Part shown: in pieces, positions 49,555 to 58,103 of the stretch | How the letters are laid out: every line of letters begins with the position of its first letter | Position numbering within the stretch: position 1 is the first letter of the stretch | Assembly: GCF_043677095.1 (NCBI RefSeq) | Contig: NZ_JBHLJR010000004.1 | Coordinates: forward strand, 248,001-312,000 | Source of the DNA: Natronococcus roseus | Lineage (GTDB): Archaea; Halobacteriota; Halobacteria; Halobacteriales; Natrialbaceae | Direction of reading: 5' to 3' | Length of the DNA stretch: 64,000 bases | Notes under the pieces: generated by a model | The model's database searches: none | The model's input: the letters and a program-made list of their open reading frames with translations, nothing else | Told to the model about the DNA's origin: nothing | Position numbers and translations under genes: made by a program

Positions 49555-49980
49555 ATGTTCTATGAACAGCGGATGTCCGTCCCGGGGACGCCGGCCGAGC
49601 TTCGCGAGGAGTACGACGAGCAGCTCGCCTCGGTCGTCGATCGACACGGCCTCGAGACGGCCCTCGATCGCACGGGCGTCGACCGCGACGCCCTCGAGGC
49701 GCTGCTCGAGGGCGAGTCGCCGGACCTCTCGCTCGAGGAGGCCGCCGAGATCCAGGCCCTGGAAGGCGACGCTCCCGACGCCGAGACGATCGAGACGATG
49801 GCCTGTGAACACCTGCTGCTCGGCATGACGACGGCGGTGCTCGACGTCGACGCGGTCGAGAGTCACCTCGAGATCGATCTCGACGCGAGGGAGGTCCAAC
49901 AGAAGATCGAACGGCGCGCGCCGATGTCGTTCGCGGAGTACGTCCACCTGCAACACGTCATCGCCGGCCGGTCCCAGTAG
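49555..49980 (+). CDS. DUF5791 family protein
   Basis: A 141-aa acidic helical protein starting MFYEQRMSVPGTPAELREEYD. Segments ALEALLEGESPDLSLEEAAEIQAL near residue 48 and MACEHLLLGMTTAVLDVDAV near 83 look like a helix-turn-helix-type bundle, and MSFAEYVHLQHVIAG ends it. It matches, from memory, haloarchaeal DUF5791. Function unknown. ATG 49555 was chosen over an in-frame TTG at 49528 because the conserved start lies there. Confidence 0.8.
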   Translation: MFYEQRMSVPGTPAELREEYDEQLASVVDRHGLETALDRTGVDRDALEALLEGESPDLSLEEAAEIQALEGDAPDAETIETMACEHLLLGMTTAVLDVDAVESHLEIDLDAREVQQKIERRAPMSFAEYVHLQHVIAGRSQ

Positions 49981-49996
49981 CGGCTTCGTCGGGGCG

Positions 49997-50293
49997 TCAG
50001 GACGTCAGCGTTACCTGCCCGGTTCGGTCGACCGAGACCAGGAAGCCGGCGTACTCGAAGGTGACCGAGCCGACCGCTCGGTCGGTCTCGCATCGGTCGC
50101 GAAACAGCGAGTCGAGCGCCGACGGATCGATCGCGTGGTACAGCGGGCCGAACTCGTCGGCCAGTTCGAGCTGGTCGACCTCGGTGGCCGCGGCAACTGC
50201 CTCGAGAACCGCCTCGCTGAGCGATTGCTCGGGATCGGCCTGGTAGTTCATCGGGGTTTGACTCGTCTCCTGGGTAGCTCTCATGGAGGTCAT
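49997..50293 (-). CDS. HalOD1 output-domain protein
   Basis: A 98-aa protein. The segment EAVLEAVAAATEVDQLELADEFGPLYHAIDPSALDSLF, followed by GSVTFEYAGFLVSVDRTGQVTL, is the small HalOD1 domain that is widespread in haloarchaeal signalling. The first 15 residues are variable. The start is uncertain (ATG 50293 or ATG 50284). It lies just upstream of the DUF5791 end and is convergent with it, and downstream of the Bat-like regulator at 50348 on the same strand. Confidence 0.84.
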   Translation of the reverse strand: MTSMRATQETSQTPMNYQADPEQSLSEAVLEAVAAATEVDQLELADEFGPLYHAIDPSALDSLFRDRCETDRAVGSVTFEYAGFLVSVDRTGQVTLTS

Positions 50294-50347
50294 GTCTCCC
50301 CGTATCGCCGGGAGCTGTGAAAGGACGCTGGTTGGATCGCCAACCTT

Positions 50348-50992
50348 TCAAGTGGGATCGTCCATCGCGATCGTGTTCCGCAACAGCGTTGCCTGTCCGC
50401 GACGGAGCCGCGCCGACAGCGCCTGGTCGGAGATGCCGAGCCCCTCGGCGATCTCGGCCAGCGTCGCGTCGCGCGGGACGTCGAAGTAACCCGCCTCGAG
50501 GGCGGCGAGCAGCGCCTCCCGCTGTCGCTCCGAGACGCCGTACCGGCTCGGTTCGGACTCGTGCTCCTGGAAGATCCGCCGGAGGCGAAACGGGAGCTCG
50601 CGCTCCCGACAGCTCTCGCGGTAGGACTGCAGGGCCTCGCGGGAGGGAACCCGAGCTCGGATCGCGGTGTCGTCGGTGACGGTGATGTCCAGAAACGAGA
50701 TGTCGTCCGCCGCGGCCGCGGGGTGAGTCAGGAGGTCGGCTCCCCAGTCGGTCAGCGCCGCGCTGTAGAGCCGTCGCTCGGGGAGTTCCTCGAGCGCGGC
50801 GAACTCGGCGATCGAGTCGTCGGCCTCGAGGGCGGCCGCGACCGCCTCGAGGTCGTCCCCGTAGGCCCAGAAGACGAGTTTCGTAGCGCCGCGCTCCGAC
50901 CGGTAGACCTGTTCGATCGTGAGTTTCGAGGCCGCGGTCGCCGTCTCCCGGAGGATCGGCGTCGAGAGCTCGAACTCGACGATGAAGCTCAT
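50348..50992 (-). CDS. bacterio-opsin-activator-like HTH regulator
   Basis: A 214-aa regulator. It starts MSFIVEFELSTPILRETATAA, has a beta-rich sensor half, and ends in an HTH_10 domain with VSERQREALLAALEAGYFDVPRDATLAEIAEGLGISDQALSARL near residue 155. It is the second Bat-like protein in the window (see 42427). With HalOD1 downstream it forms a small signalling pair. Target genes are unknown. Confidence 0.86.
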   Translation of the reverse strand: MSFIVEFELSTPILRETATAASKLTIEQVYRSERGATKLVFWAYGDDLEAVAAALEADDSIAEFAALEELPERRLYSAALTDWGADLLTHPAAAADDISFLDITVTDDTAIRARVPSREALQSYRESCRERELPFRLRRIFQEHESEPSRYGVSERQREALLAALEAGYFDVPRDATLAEIAEGLGISDQALSARLRRGQATLLRNTIAMDDPT

Positions 50993-51090
50993 ACCCGTTC
51001 TTCGGTTCAGAACGGGATAGTTTCTCTCCGGCTACCGCTCGCTCGGCGATCCGTCGGTGCGATTATGTGGTCCGGAGCCCGAGTCGACGT

Positions 51091-51975
51091 ATGCGTGTTG
51101 CGATTCTCGGCTGTGGCTACGTCGGCCGCGAACTCGGCCGCCAGCTCGTCGAACGGGACCACGACGCGATCGGCGTCCGTCGATCCGACGACGGACTCGA
51201 GTCGCTCGAATCGGCCGGACTGGAGGCCGTCCGGGCCGACGTCACCGACCGGGCGATGCTCGAGGCCGTCCCCGACGTCGACGCGATCGTCTTCGCGGCC
51301 AGCAGCGGCGGTCGGGGCGCCGACGCCGCCCGCGAGGTCTACGTCGAGGGGCTACGGACAGCGATCGAGGCGTTCGGCGAGCGCGAGGAGCCGCCCGAGA
51401 GGCTGGTCTACACCTCCTCGACGGGCGTATACGGCGACCACGACGGCGACTGGGTCGACGAGTCGACGCCGATAGCGCCGACGACCGCGAAGACCGAGGT
51501 GCTGGCCGAGGCCGAACGGGTCGCCCTCGAGCTTCCGCCGGAGTACGGGTTCGACGGCGCCGTCGCGCGCTACGCCGGCCTGTACGGACCGGACCGCTAC
51601 CGCCTCGAGCGCTACCTCGAGGGACCGGTCACCGAGGGCTACCTGAACATGGTCCACCGCGACGACGCCGCCGGCGCCGTCCGCTACCTGCTCGAGGAAA
51701 CCCTCGCCCGCGACGAGGTCGTCCAGGTCGTCGACGACGAACCCGTCGAGAAGTGGGCCTTCGCCGACTGGCTCGCCGACGAGGCTGGCGTCGAACAGCC
51801 GCCGAAGCAGACGAAGGCCGAACGGCTCGAGGCCGACGACCTCTCGGAGGCCGCTCGCCGTCGGATCCTGACGAGCAAGCGCTGCTCGAACGAGAAGCTC
51901 CGCGAGCTGGGGTACGAGTTCGCGTACCCGACGTTCCGGGAGGGGTACCGCGAGGCGATCGACGCCCGCCAGTAG
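51091..51975 (+). CDS. NAD-dependent epimerase/dehydratase-like SDR
   Basis: A 294-aa extended short-chain dehydrogenase-like protein. The nucleotide motif is VAILGCGYVGRELGRQL. DAIVFAAS and LVYTSSTGVYGDH follow, the latter being the usual catalytic strand, but the normal YxxxK is not obvious (TTAK in its place). This suggests a modified SDR, as in yeast-type YeeZ/galE-like proteins. The substrate is unknown. A GATTATG element about 27 bp before ATG 51091 suggests a leaderless mRNA. Confidence 0.82.
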   Translation: MRVAILGCGYVGRELGRQLVERDHDAIGVRRSDDGLESLESAGLEAVRADVTDRAMLEAVPDVDAIVFAASSGGRGADAAREVYVEGLRTAIEAFGEREEPPERLVYTSSTGVYGDHDGDWVDESTPIAPTTAKTEVLAEAERVALELPPEYGFDGAVARYAGLYGPDRYRLERYLEGPVTEGYLNMVHRDDAAGAVRYLLEETLARDEVVQVVDDEPVEKWAFADWLADEAGVEQPPKQTKAERLEADDLSEAARRRILTSKRCSNEKLRELGYEFAYPTFREGYREAIDARQ

Positions 51976-52038
51976 GTCCGAGCACCGTCCTCCCCGCCTG
52001 ATGGGAAACTTCTTGGGGATCCGATGTAATGGTGCGGT

Positions 52039-53226
52039 ATGCGACACCGGGGCGTCGACAGCGGCGGGATCGGAGGTGACACGTTGGCCCTCGAGCCCGC
52101 CGCGGAGACGATCCGCTCGCTCGACCCGCTCGTGCTCTCCCTGCTCGTCGTCGCCGTCGGCGGGGTCGCGGTCGGCGTCTGGTGGCTCGTCCGCTGGCTC
52201 CGTCGCCCGCCGGGCGTGCGCCTTCGCAACCTCCTCGAGAGCCGCGACGAGGTCGCCGTCCTGTTGCACCCGAACCCGGATCCCGACGCGATGGCGTGTG
52301 CGATGGGGGTCGCCGAGATCGCCTCGTCGGTCGACACCGACGCGACGCTGCAGTTTCCCGGCGAGATCCGCCACCAGGAAAATCGGGCCTTTCGGACGGT
52401 CCTGGGGCTCGAACTCGAGCGCATCGAGGCGGCCTCGGAGCTCGCGGCGGAGGCGGTCGTGCTCGTCGATCACAACACGCCGCGGGGGTTCACCGGCGCA
52501 CAGATCGTCGAACCCGTCGCCGTCGTCGACCACCACCCCGGGAACGGGACCGGAACCGAGTTCACCGACGTTCGAAGCGACTACGGCTCGGCCTCGACGA
52601 TCGTCGCCACGTACTTCGAGGAGCTGGACGTCTCGCCCGATGGCGACGAAACGGCGGACGAACCCGCGCTCTCGACGGCACTGGCGACGGGGCTGCTCTA
52701 CGGCATCCAGTCGGATACGAACCACCTGACTCGAGGCTGTTCGTGGGCCGAGTTCGAGGCCTGTGGCTACCTCTACCCGGGGATCGACGAGGATCTGCTC
52801 GACCGGATCGCCAACCCGCAGGTGAGCGACGACGTCCTCAAGACGAAGGCTCGAGCGATCACCGATCGCCGGATCGAGGGTTCGTTCGCCGTCTGCGACG
52901 TCGGCTCGGTCACCAACGTCGACGCGATCTCCCAGGCCGCCGACGAGCTGCTCCAGCTCGAGGGCGTCACCGCGGTCGCCGTCTACGGCGAGTACGACGG
53001 GACGATCCACGTCTCGGGTCGGTCCCGGGACGATCGGGTCCACATGGGTGAGACGCTTCGCCACGCCGTCAGCGACGTCCCGATGGCCAACGCCGGCGGC
53101 CACGCCCGAATGGGTGGCGGGCAGATCCCGGTCGACTACCTCGAGGCGATCGAGACCGAGGACGGTCGCGGGCGGGCGGTATTCGACGATCGGCTCTTCT
53201 CGGCGATGTCGGGCAGCCGGCGGTAG
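52039..53226 (+). CDS. membrane-anchored DHH/DHHA1 phosphoesterase
   Basis: A 395-aa protein. One N-terminal transmembrane helix (about residues 32-55) precedes a DHH domain. HPNPDPDAMACAMGVAEI near residue 76, LVDHNTP near 137 and VVDHHPGNGTG near 156 hold the metal ligands. The DHHA1 domain ends with NAGGHARMGGGQIP near 350. It resembles NrnA and GdpP-type phosphodiesterases, so it may hydrolyse oligoribonucleotides or cyclic dinucleotides such as c-di-AMP at the membrane. It is 63 bp from the SDR gene. Confidence 0.87.
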   Translation: MRHRGVDSGGIGGDTLALEPAAETIRSLDPLVLSLLVVAVGGVAVGVWWLVRWLRRPPGVRLRNLLESRDEVAVLLHPNPDPDAMACAMGVAEIASSVDTDATLQFPGEIRHQENRAFRTVLGLELERIEAASELAAEAVVLVDHNTPRGFTGAQIVEPVAVVDHHPGNGTGTEFTDVRSDYGSASTIVATYFEELDVSPDGDETADEPALSTALATGLLYGIQSDTNHLTRGCSWAEFEACGYLYPGIDEDLLDRIANPQVSDDVLKTKARAITDRRIEGSFAVCDVGSVTNVDAISQAADELLQLEGVTAVAVYGEYDGTIHVSGRSRDDRVHMGETLRHAVSDVPMANAGGHARMGGGQIPVDYLEAIETEDGRGRAVFDDRLFSAMSGSRR

Positions 53227-53325
53227 CGGCGGCCGAACCGGTTCGGCTCGCCGTACGCAACGTGCCGCCAACCGCAGTTCGCCGGAGTCGTGGCCGTTTT
53301 ACCGGCTCGCTCCAACAGTGGATCG

Positions 53326-54453
53326 ATGGAGTACGTCCAGGATCGGATCGCGACACTCCACGACCTCGGCGGGGAACCGATGGCGACGGGTCTCGAGGGC
53401 GATCCCGTCGCTAACGCGGCCGTCGTCGTTCCGATGACCGACCGGGAACACGAGAGCCCGGCCGCAACCCGCGTGCTCGCCGAACTCGAGTCCCTCGAGC
53501 CCGCCGCGGTCGTCGTTCCGGTCCGGGCGTCGCCCGCTCGGATCGGCCCGTTCCGCGAGTGGCTCGAGACGTTCGCCCTGCCGATCGAAGTGCTGTGGTG
53601 TAACGCGCCGGCCCTCGAGGAGCGACTCGCTGAGGCCGGACTCGCCGGCGAGACCGGCAAGGGACGGGACGTCTGGCTCGCGCTCGGCCCCGCCGCCGAG
53701 GCCGGCGAGTACGTCGTCGTCCACGACGCCGACGCCCGCAGCTACGAGGTCGACCACGTCCGTCGGCTGCTCGCGCCGCTGACGATGGAGTTTGCCTTCT
53801 CGAAGGGCTACTACGCGCGCGTCGAACGCGGACGGCTCTACGGACGCCTCTTCCGGCTGTTCTACGAGCCGCTGCTCAGAACCCTGTCGGCCCGACACGA
53901 CGAGCCGATCCTCGAGTACTGCAGTGCCTTCCGGTACGCGCTGGCCGGCGAGTTCGCGATGACCGCCGACCTCGCCAAGCGGCTTCGCCCGCCCCGGACG
54001 TGGGGACTCGAGGTCGGGACCCTCGGCGACGCCTTCGACTACGCCGGGTTCGCGGGCACCGCACAGGTCGACCTGGGCGTCCACGAACACGACCACCGCG
54101 CGGTCGCCGGCGAGACCGGGCTCGAGGGGATGAGCCGGACGGTCGGCGCCGAGCTGTTGCGGGTGCTCGAGGCCGGCGGGGTCGACCCCGACTACGAGAC
54201 GCTACCGGGGCGCTACCGGGAGATCGGCCGGGATCTGATCGCCCAGTACCGCGCCGACGCGGCGTTCAACGGGCTCGCGTACGATCCCGAGCGCGAGCAC
54301 GACCAGCTCGAGCGCTACGCCGCTGCGATCGAACCCCCCGGACCGGACCGCCGGCTACCCCGCTGGCTCGACGCCCCGATCGATCCCGAGACCGTCCGCG
54401 AGCGGGCCCGCCCGTGGCACGGACCCCGGGTCGGCTCCGCGGGAAGCGACTGA
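53326..54453 (+). CDS. GT81-like glycosyltransferase (glucosyl-3-phosphoglycerate synthase-like)
   Basis: A 375-aa retaining glycosyltransferase. VVHDADARSYEVDHVRRLLAPL carries the metal-binding DxD motif near residue 140, FAFSKGYYARVERGRLYGRLFRLF is the acceptor region, and EYCSAFRYALAGEFAMTADLAKRLR recalls the GT81 AGE motif. GT81 enzymes make glucosyl-3-phosphoglycerate, a precursor of the compatible solute glucosylglycerate. I do not see the partner phosphatase. Function is inferred from motifs only. A TTTTACC element about 27 bp upstream suggests a leaderless start. Confidence 0.75.
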   Translation: MEYVQDRIATLHDLGGEPMATGLEGDPVANAAVVVPMTDREHESPAATRVLAELESLEPAAVVVPVRASPARIGPFREWLETFALPIEVLWCNAPALEERLAEAGLAGETGKGRDVWLALGPAAEAGEYVVVHDADARSYEVDHVRRLLAPLTMEFAFSKGYYARVERGRLYGRLFRLFYEPLLRTLSARHDEPILEYCSAFRYALAGEFAMTADLAKRLRPPRTWGLEVGTLGDAFDYAGFAGTAQVDLGVHEHDHRAVAGETGLEGMSRTVGAELLRVLEAGGVDPDYETLPGRYREIGRDLIAQYRADAAFNGLAYDPEREHDQLERYAAAIEPPGPDRRLPRWLDAPIDPETVRERARPWHGPRVGSAGSD

Positions 54454-54597
54454 CCTCTCGACGATCGTACTGGATCGCGAGGCGAATTCCCCGACCGACC
54501 GTGGCCGGGGATGAAACCGGCACTCGATGAGAGGACGGAATCCCCGCGCTACCGCGTGCGGGGTAACATTCAACAGCGCACCGAACGTGGACGGCGT

Positions 54598-55095
54598 ATG
54601 AACGCGACCGCCGACGAACTCGCCGGCGTCGTCGACCTCTTCGGCGGGCTCACCCGAGCCGACCTCGAGCGAGCCCTCGAGGAGGCGGCGTTTCGCGCCG
54701 ACGGCGGCGACGTCGATTCCGACGCCCTCGAGACGGGGATCGACGGCGCCCTCGAGTCGTTCGCCCTCGTCGCCTACGAGCCGCCCGAGCGATCGGCCCC
54801 CGACGGAGTCGAGCCCGGCGAGCCGCTGCTGGTCGCCGGCCCGACCGCGTTTCCGACCGTCCCCGACGGCGCCGAGGACGTCCCCCACATCCTCGACGTC
54901 GAACCTAGGCGACCCGACCGCGAGGCCCTCGGGGAGACGGTCCGCGAGGAGTTCGCCACGGCGGCCGACGCGGCCGTCGACGACGGCGACGACGACAGGA
55001 TCGAGACGCTGCTGGACGTGAGCTACGACGTCGAAACGTGGGCGCCCGTCGACCTCGCGGACGAACGCGCGCGACTGGAGGCCGCCCTCGAGTGA
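54598..55095 (+). CDS. conserved haloarchaeal protein, DUF7109-like
   Basis: A 165-aa acidic protein of unknown function. ATADELAGVVDLFGGLTRADLERALEEAAFRADGG begins a helical domain. EPLLVAGPTAFPTVPDGAEDVPHILDVEPR follows, then a helical C-terminus. I recall similar proteins (DUF7109) next to Nudix genes in haloarchaea, but this is from memory. ATG 54598 is preferred because the upstream residues look like non-coding sequence. The CoA-diphosphatase gene follows 4 bp after the stop codon, so they are cotranscribed. Confidence 0.72.
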   Translation: MNATADELAGVVDLFGGLTRADLERALEEAAFRADGGDVDSDALETGIDGALESFALVAYEPPERSAPDGVEPGEPLLVAGPTAFPTVPDGAEDVPHILDVEPRRPDREALGETVREEFATAADAAVDDGDDDRIETLLDVSYDVETWAPVDLADERARLEAALE

Positions 55096-55099
55096 TCAG

Positions 55100-55690
55100 A
55101 TGGGACCGAGACTGAACCTCGCGCCGATCGCGGACCACCCCCCGATCGGCATCGACGACCAGGAACACGACGCGGCCGTCGTCGCCCCCGTCATCGAGCG
55201 CGACGAGGAGGACTACCTGCTGTTTACCCGCCGATCCGATGACCTGGGCAACCACCCCGGCCAGATGAGCTTCCCCGGCGGCGGCGCCGAACCGAAGGAC
55301 GAGTCGATCCTCGCGACCGCACTTCGGGAGGCGAACGAGGAGATCGGGCTCGAGCCCGACGAGGCCGAGGTCGTCGGCCAGCTCGACGACATCCGGACGA
55401 TCTCGGAGTACGCCGTCACCCCCTTCGTCGCCCGGGTGCCCGACCGGGAGTACGAGCGCGACGGGATCGAGGTCGCCGAGATCGTCGTCCTTCCGCTGTC
55501 GGGGTTTCTCGACCCCGAGAACTACGAGTGCGAGCGCCGCGACCACCCCTACTACGGCGACATCGTCATCCACTACTTCCATGTCGACGGCTACACCGTC
55601 TGGGGGGCGACGGGTCGGATTCTGGTCCAGCTGCTCGAGCTGACCACCGGATTCGAGGCGCCCGAACGAATCGATCGTTCGACGCTGTGA
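55100..55690 (+). CDS. CoA diphosphatase-type Nudix hydrolase
   Basis: A 196-aa Nudix protein of the NudL group. LLFTRRSDDLGNHPGQMSFPGGG near residue 38 is the NuCoA motif. The Nudix box GAEPKDESILATALREANEEIGL follows. The C-terminal half is beta-rich (EIVVLPLSGFLDPENYE, YHVDGYTVWGATGRIL). Such enzymes split CoA or acyl-CoA to 3',5'-ADP and phosphopantetheine. It is 4 bp after the DUF7109-like gene, forming a probable operon. Confidence 0.9.
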   Translation: MGPRLNLAPIADHPPIGIDDQEHDAAVVAPVIERDEEDYLLFTRRSDDLGNHPGQMSFPGGGAEPKDESILATALREANEEIGLEPDEAEVVGQLDDIRTISEYAVTPFVARVPDREYERDGIEVAEIVVLPLSGFLDPENYECERRDHPYYGDIVIHYFHVDGYTVWGATGRILVQLLELTTGFEAPERIDRSTL

Positions 55691-55828
55691 GACGCGCTCC
55701 CGTACGAGTCCTGCGCGGAACGTCAGCTTTTTGCTCGCGGCCCGCCCAGCACGTCCATGATCGCGCAGACGAGTGATCGCGTTCCGCACCGATCGTAGCC
55801 GCCTTTTCGTCGCGCGAGGTGAGTTCCA

Positions 55829-56608
55829 ATGTTAACTACGAGCACCGTCGCCCGAGCCGGACTGGACGGGATCGCGCTGAAACCCGCGGAGTGTGACGTC
55901 TCCCTGGCCGCGTCGATCCCCGCCGAGACGATCGCCGTCGACTACGAGGGCCGGGACCACATCCCGGCACCGTCGGTCCTCGATTCGTTATCGGCAGATG
56001 CCGACGTGTTCGTGACGACTCCCGTCAGGGCCGACGGTTTCGATCCGCTGGGCGACGACTCCCTGCTGGCCGAACTCCCGTCCGGAGTCGGGCGCGTCCT
56101 GGTCGCCGGCCACCCCGCCTACCTCACCGACGAGGAACGCGAGCGGGCCGTCGCACCCCGGCTGGGTGCGGCCCTCGAGGATGATCCCGACGCCTGGGTC
56201 GGCTCCGAGAGCGTCGAACGGATCGCGATGGCGACGGGTGCGACCCAGTACGACCTGCTCTCGCGGTCGACCCCCCGCGAGCTTCGGGCCCTGCGGGCGG
56301 CCGGCTTCGAGGGCGACCTCGCCGTCTACGCGCCCGCGGTGTTCGCCGACGATGACGACACTGTCCTCGACGCCGTCGGCGACTACGTCGCCCGCCGTCG
56401 CCCCGTTTCCCGTGCGCTGCCCGAGGACTGCGCGACGGACTCGAGCGCCACCGGCCGTGCGCGTGAGGTCTTGCTGAAGGCTGCAGGGGACTACGCGCTC
56501 GTCGGCACCGAACGGGAGGTCAGCGCACAGACCGAGGCCCTCCGGGAGGCCGGCGCGACGACCGTCGTGGGTTATCCCGCACGCGGGTTGGATCCCCTGC
56601 TCGAGTAA
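55829..56608 (+). CDS. conserved haloarchaeal protein of unknown function
   Basis: A 259-aa protein. It begins MLTTSTVARAGLDGIALKPAECD. It has alternating beta/alpha segments (VLDSLSADADVFVTTPVRADGF, GVGRVLVAGHPAYLTDEERE, RAAGFEGDLAVYAPAVF) consistent with a TIM-barrel-like fold. The C-terminus is GATTVVGYPARGLDPLLE, which looks like the end of a barrel but gives no catalytic motif. Short acidic loops are typical of halophilic proteins. I cannot assign a function. Confidence 0.7.
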   Translation: MLTTSTVARAGLDGIALKPAECDVSLAASIPAETIAVDYEGRDHIPAPSVLDSLSADADVFVTTPVRADGFDPLGDDSLLAELPSGVGRVLVAGHPAYLTDEERERAVAPRLGAALEDDPDAWVGSESVERIAMATGATQYDLLSRSTPRELRALRAAGFEGDLAVYAPAVFADDDDTVLDAVGDYVARRRPVSRALPEDCATDSSATGRAREVLLKAAGDYALVGTEREVSAQTEALREAGATTVVGYPARGLDPLLE

Positions 56609-56679
56609 CGCCCTTCCGAACTACTCGGGCTCTGGAGAAGTAACGGAGGGTATTCCTTTCTAGCTTCAGCCGAGATTTC

Positions 56680-57003
56680 CTACTGTTCCGGTTGCATGTT
56701 CAACTGCGTATGAACGCCGCGGAGAACCGCACCGACTCCGACGGTGGCCACCGCACCTACCGTGAGGAAGCTCCAGTTCCAAGCAAACAGCACGACCGAA
56801 AGAAGGACCGATACGACACCTATTCCGGACATAATATAACCGTACATTCTCGGTCGCACAACGATGCCAAAAACGCCCATCGCAACTACAACTGCGAAAC
56901 CCGTGGGGATGCTAATACCCGTGATATACAGTGAAGCAGTGGCAATCCCGGCCATCAATAGGAACAGCCCACCCCAGGTGTACTGCCAACGTTCTAGTGT
57001 CAT
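56680..57003 (-). CDS. small multi-spanning membrane protein, 107 aa
   Basis: A 107-aa hydrophobic protein. After a short lead (MTLERWQYTWGG) come four candidate helices: about residues 10-28 (LFLLMAGIATASLYITGIS), 34-50, 57-75 (YIMSGIGVVSVLLSVVLF) and 80-95 (FLTVGAVATVGVGAVL). The codon choice is AT-richer than that of its neighbours, so it may be acquired. It is convergent with the gene at 55829, 71 bp away. No family recognised. Confidence 0.65.
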   Translation of the reverse strand: MTLERWQYTWGGLFLLMAGIATASLYITGISIPTGFAVVVAMGVFGIVVRPRMYGYIMSGIGVVSVLLSVVLFAWNWSFLTVGAVATVGVGAVLRGVHTQLNMQPEQ

Positions 57004-57338
57004 TTAAGGAGACACTATCGAACCGATAACTGTATGCTTTCCCATCCCGAGTTACAGTTCACCCGATCGAGGGATCGGTAGGAACAGTAGCGAAGCGAAC
57101 GGATTGTGGCTCTCCGTCTAACCGAAGTCGAAATTCTCGAAGCGGTGATGGGTCCCCGTTCGGCACTAGCGTCGGCTGTCTGGGGAGCGGTCCCTACGTT
57201 ATCCGCCTCGTACCGTCTGTGAGGGACGAATCGCCTACTCCCAGGCGGACGCGTTCGACCACCCAGGTCGGTTTCGTTGAGCCCTCTTTTTCGAACCCAT
57301 CCCGTGTAAATAAGTCCCTCCGGCGCCCACCGACGGGT
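57004..57338. other. spacer between small membrane protein and creatininase gene
   Basis: A 335-bp region with no gene. It has a TATA box for the creatininase-family gene near its right end. The rest is ordinary, somewhat AT-richer sequence. Confidence 0.5.
57307..57314 (+). promoter_or_regulatory. TATA box for the creatininase-family operon
   Basis: TAAATAAG is centred about 28 bp before the ATG at 57339, suggesting a leaderless operon start. Confidence 0.6.
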
Positions 57339-58103
57339 ATGACGTTGCTCGCCGAACGGACGACGACGGCGGCCGCCGAGGACCTCGAGGCGGCTTCCGT
57401 CGCCGTCCTTCCCGTCGGAAGCACCGAACAGCACGGCCCCGCGCTCCCGCTGGGGATGGACCACATGGCCGCCGAGGCGTTCGCTCACACAGTGTCCGAC
57501 CGCGAGGACGCGGTCGTCCTTCCCACCCTCCCGGTGGGCGTCAGCGAACACCACCGCCAGTTCGAGGGGACGCTGTACGTCGGCCCGGAGACGTTCGAGG
57601 AGTACGTCCGGGAAACGATCTCGAGCCTCGCCGACCACGGCGTCCGGAAGGTCGTCGTGGTCAACGGCCACGGCGGCAACTCGGGGGCGCTCCGGCGGGC
57701 CGCCCGCCGGCTACGCGAGGAGCGGACGGCGTTCGCCCCGCCGTGGAACTGGTGGGACGCCGTCGACGAACTCGCCGACGAGCTGTTCGACGAGGACGGC
57801 GGCCACGCCGATGCGGCGGAGTCGAGCCTGCTGTGGCACCTCCGCGAGGACCTCGTCCGACCCGACGAACTCGAGGCCGCCGAGGCCGGCGCGAGCGAGG
57901 GCTGGGGCGAGTCGGTCCACGGCGCCGTCCTCGGGTTCGACACGATCGACTTCTCCGAGAGCGGCGCGGTCGGGCGACCGACCCAGGCCGACCCCGAGAA
58001 GGGCCGACGGCTGTTCGAGACCGGCCGCGACCGACTCCACGCGCTGCTCGAGTGGCTCGCCGAGCGCCCGCTCGAGGCCTGCTGGCCTCGTGATCGCCGA
58101 TGA
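57339..58103 (+). CDS. creatininase family amidohydrolase
   Basis: A 254-aa metal-dependent amidohydrolase. Metal ligands are in GSTEQHGPALPLGMDHMAAE near residue 28, SEHHRQFEGT near 72, and GGHADAAESSLLWH near 155. VVNGHGGNSGAL near 105 is the family signature. Members include creatininase and the archaeal ArfB deformylase of F420/riboflavin synthesis; I cannot tell which applies. ATG 57339 follows the TATA box. Its stop overlaps the FAD oxidoreductase start by ATGA, so they are one operon. Confidence 0.86.
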   Translation: MTLLAERTTTAAAEDLEAASVAVLPVGSTEQHGPALPLGMDHMAAEAFAHTVSDREDAVVLPTLPVGVSEHHRQFEGTLYVGPETFEEYVRETISSLADHGVRKVVVVNGHGGNSGALRRAARRLREERTAFAPPWNWWDAVDELADELFDEDGGHADAAESSLLWHLREDLVRPDELEAAEAGASEGWGESVHGAVLGFDTIDFSESGAVGRPTQADPEKGRRLFETGRDRLHALLEWLAERPLEACWPRDRR

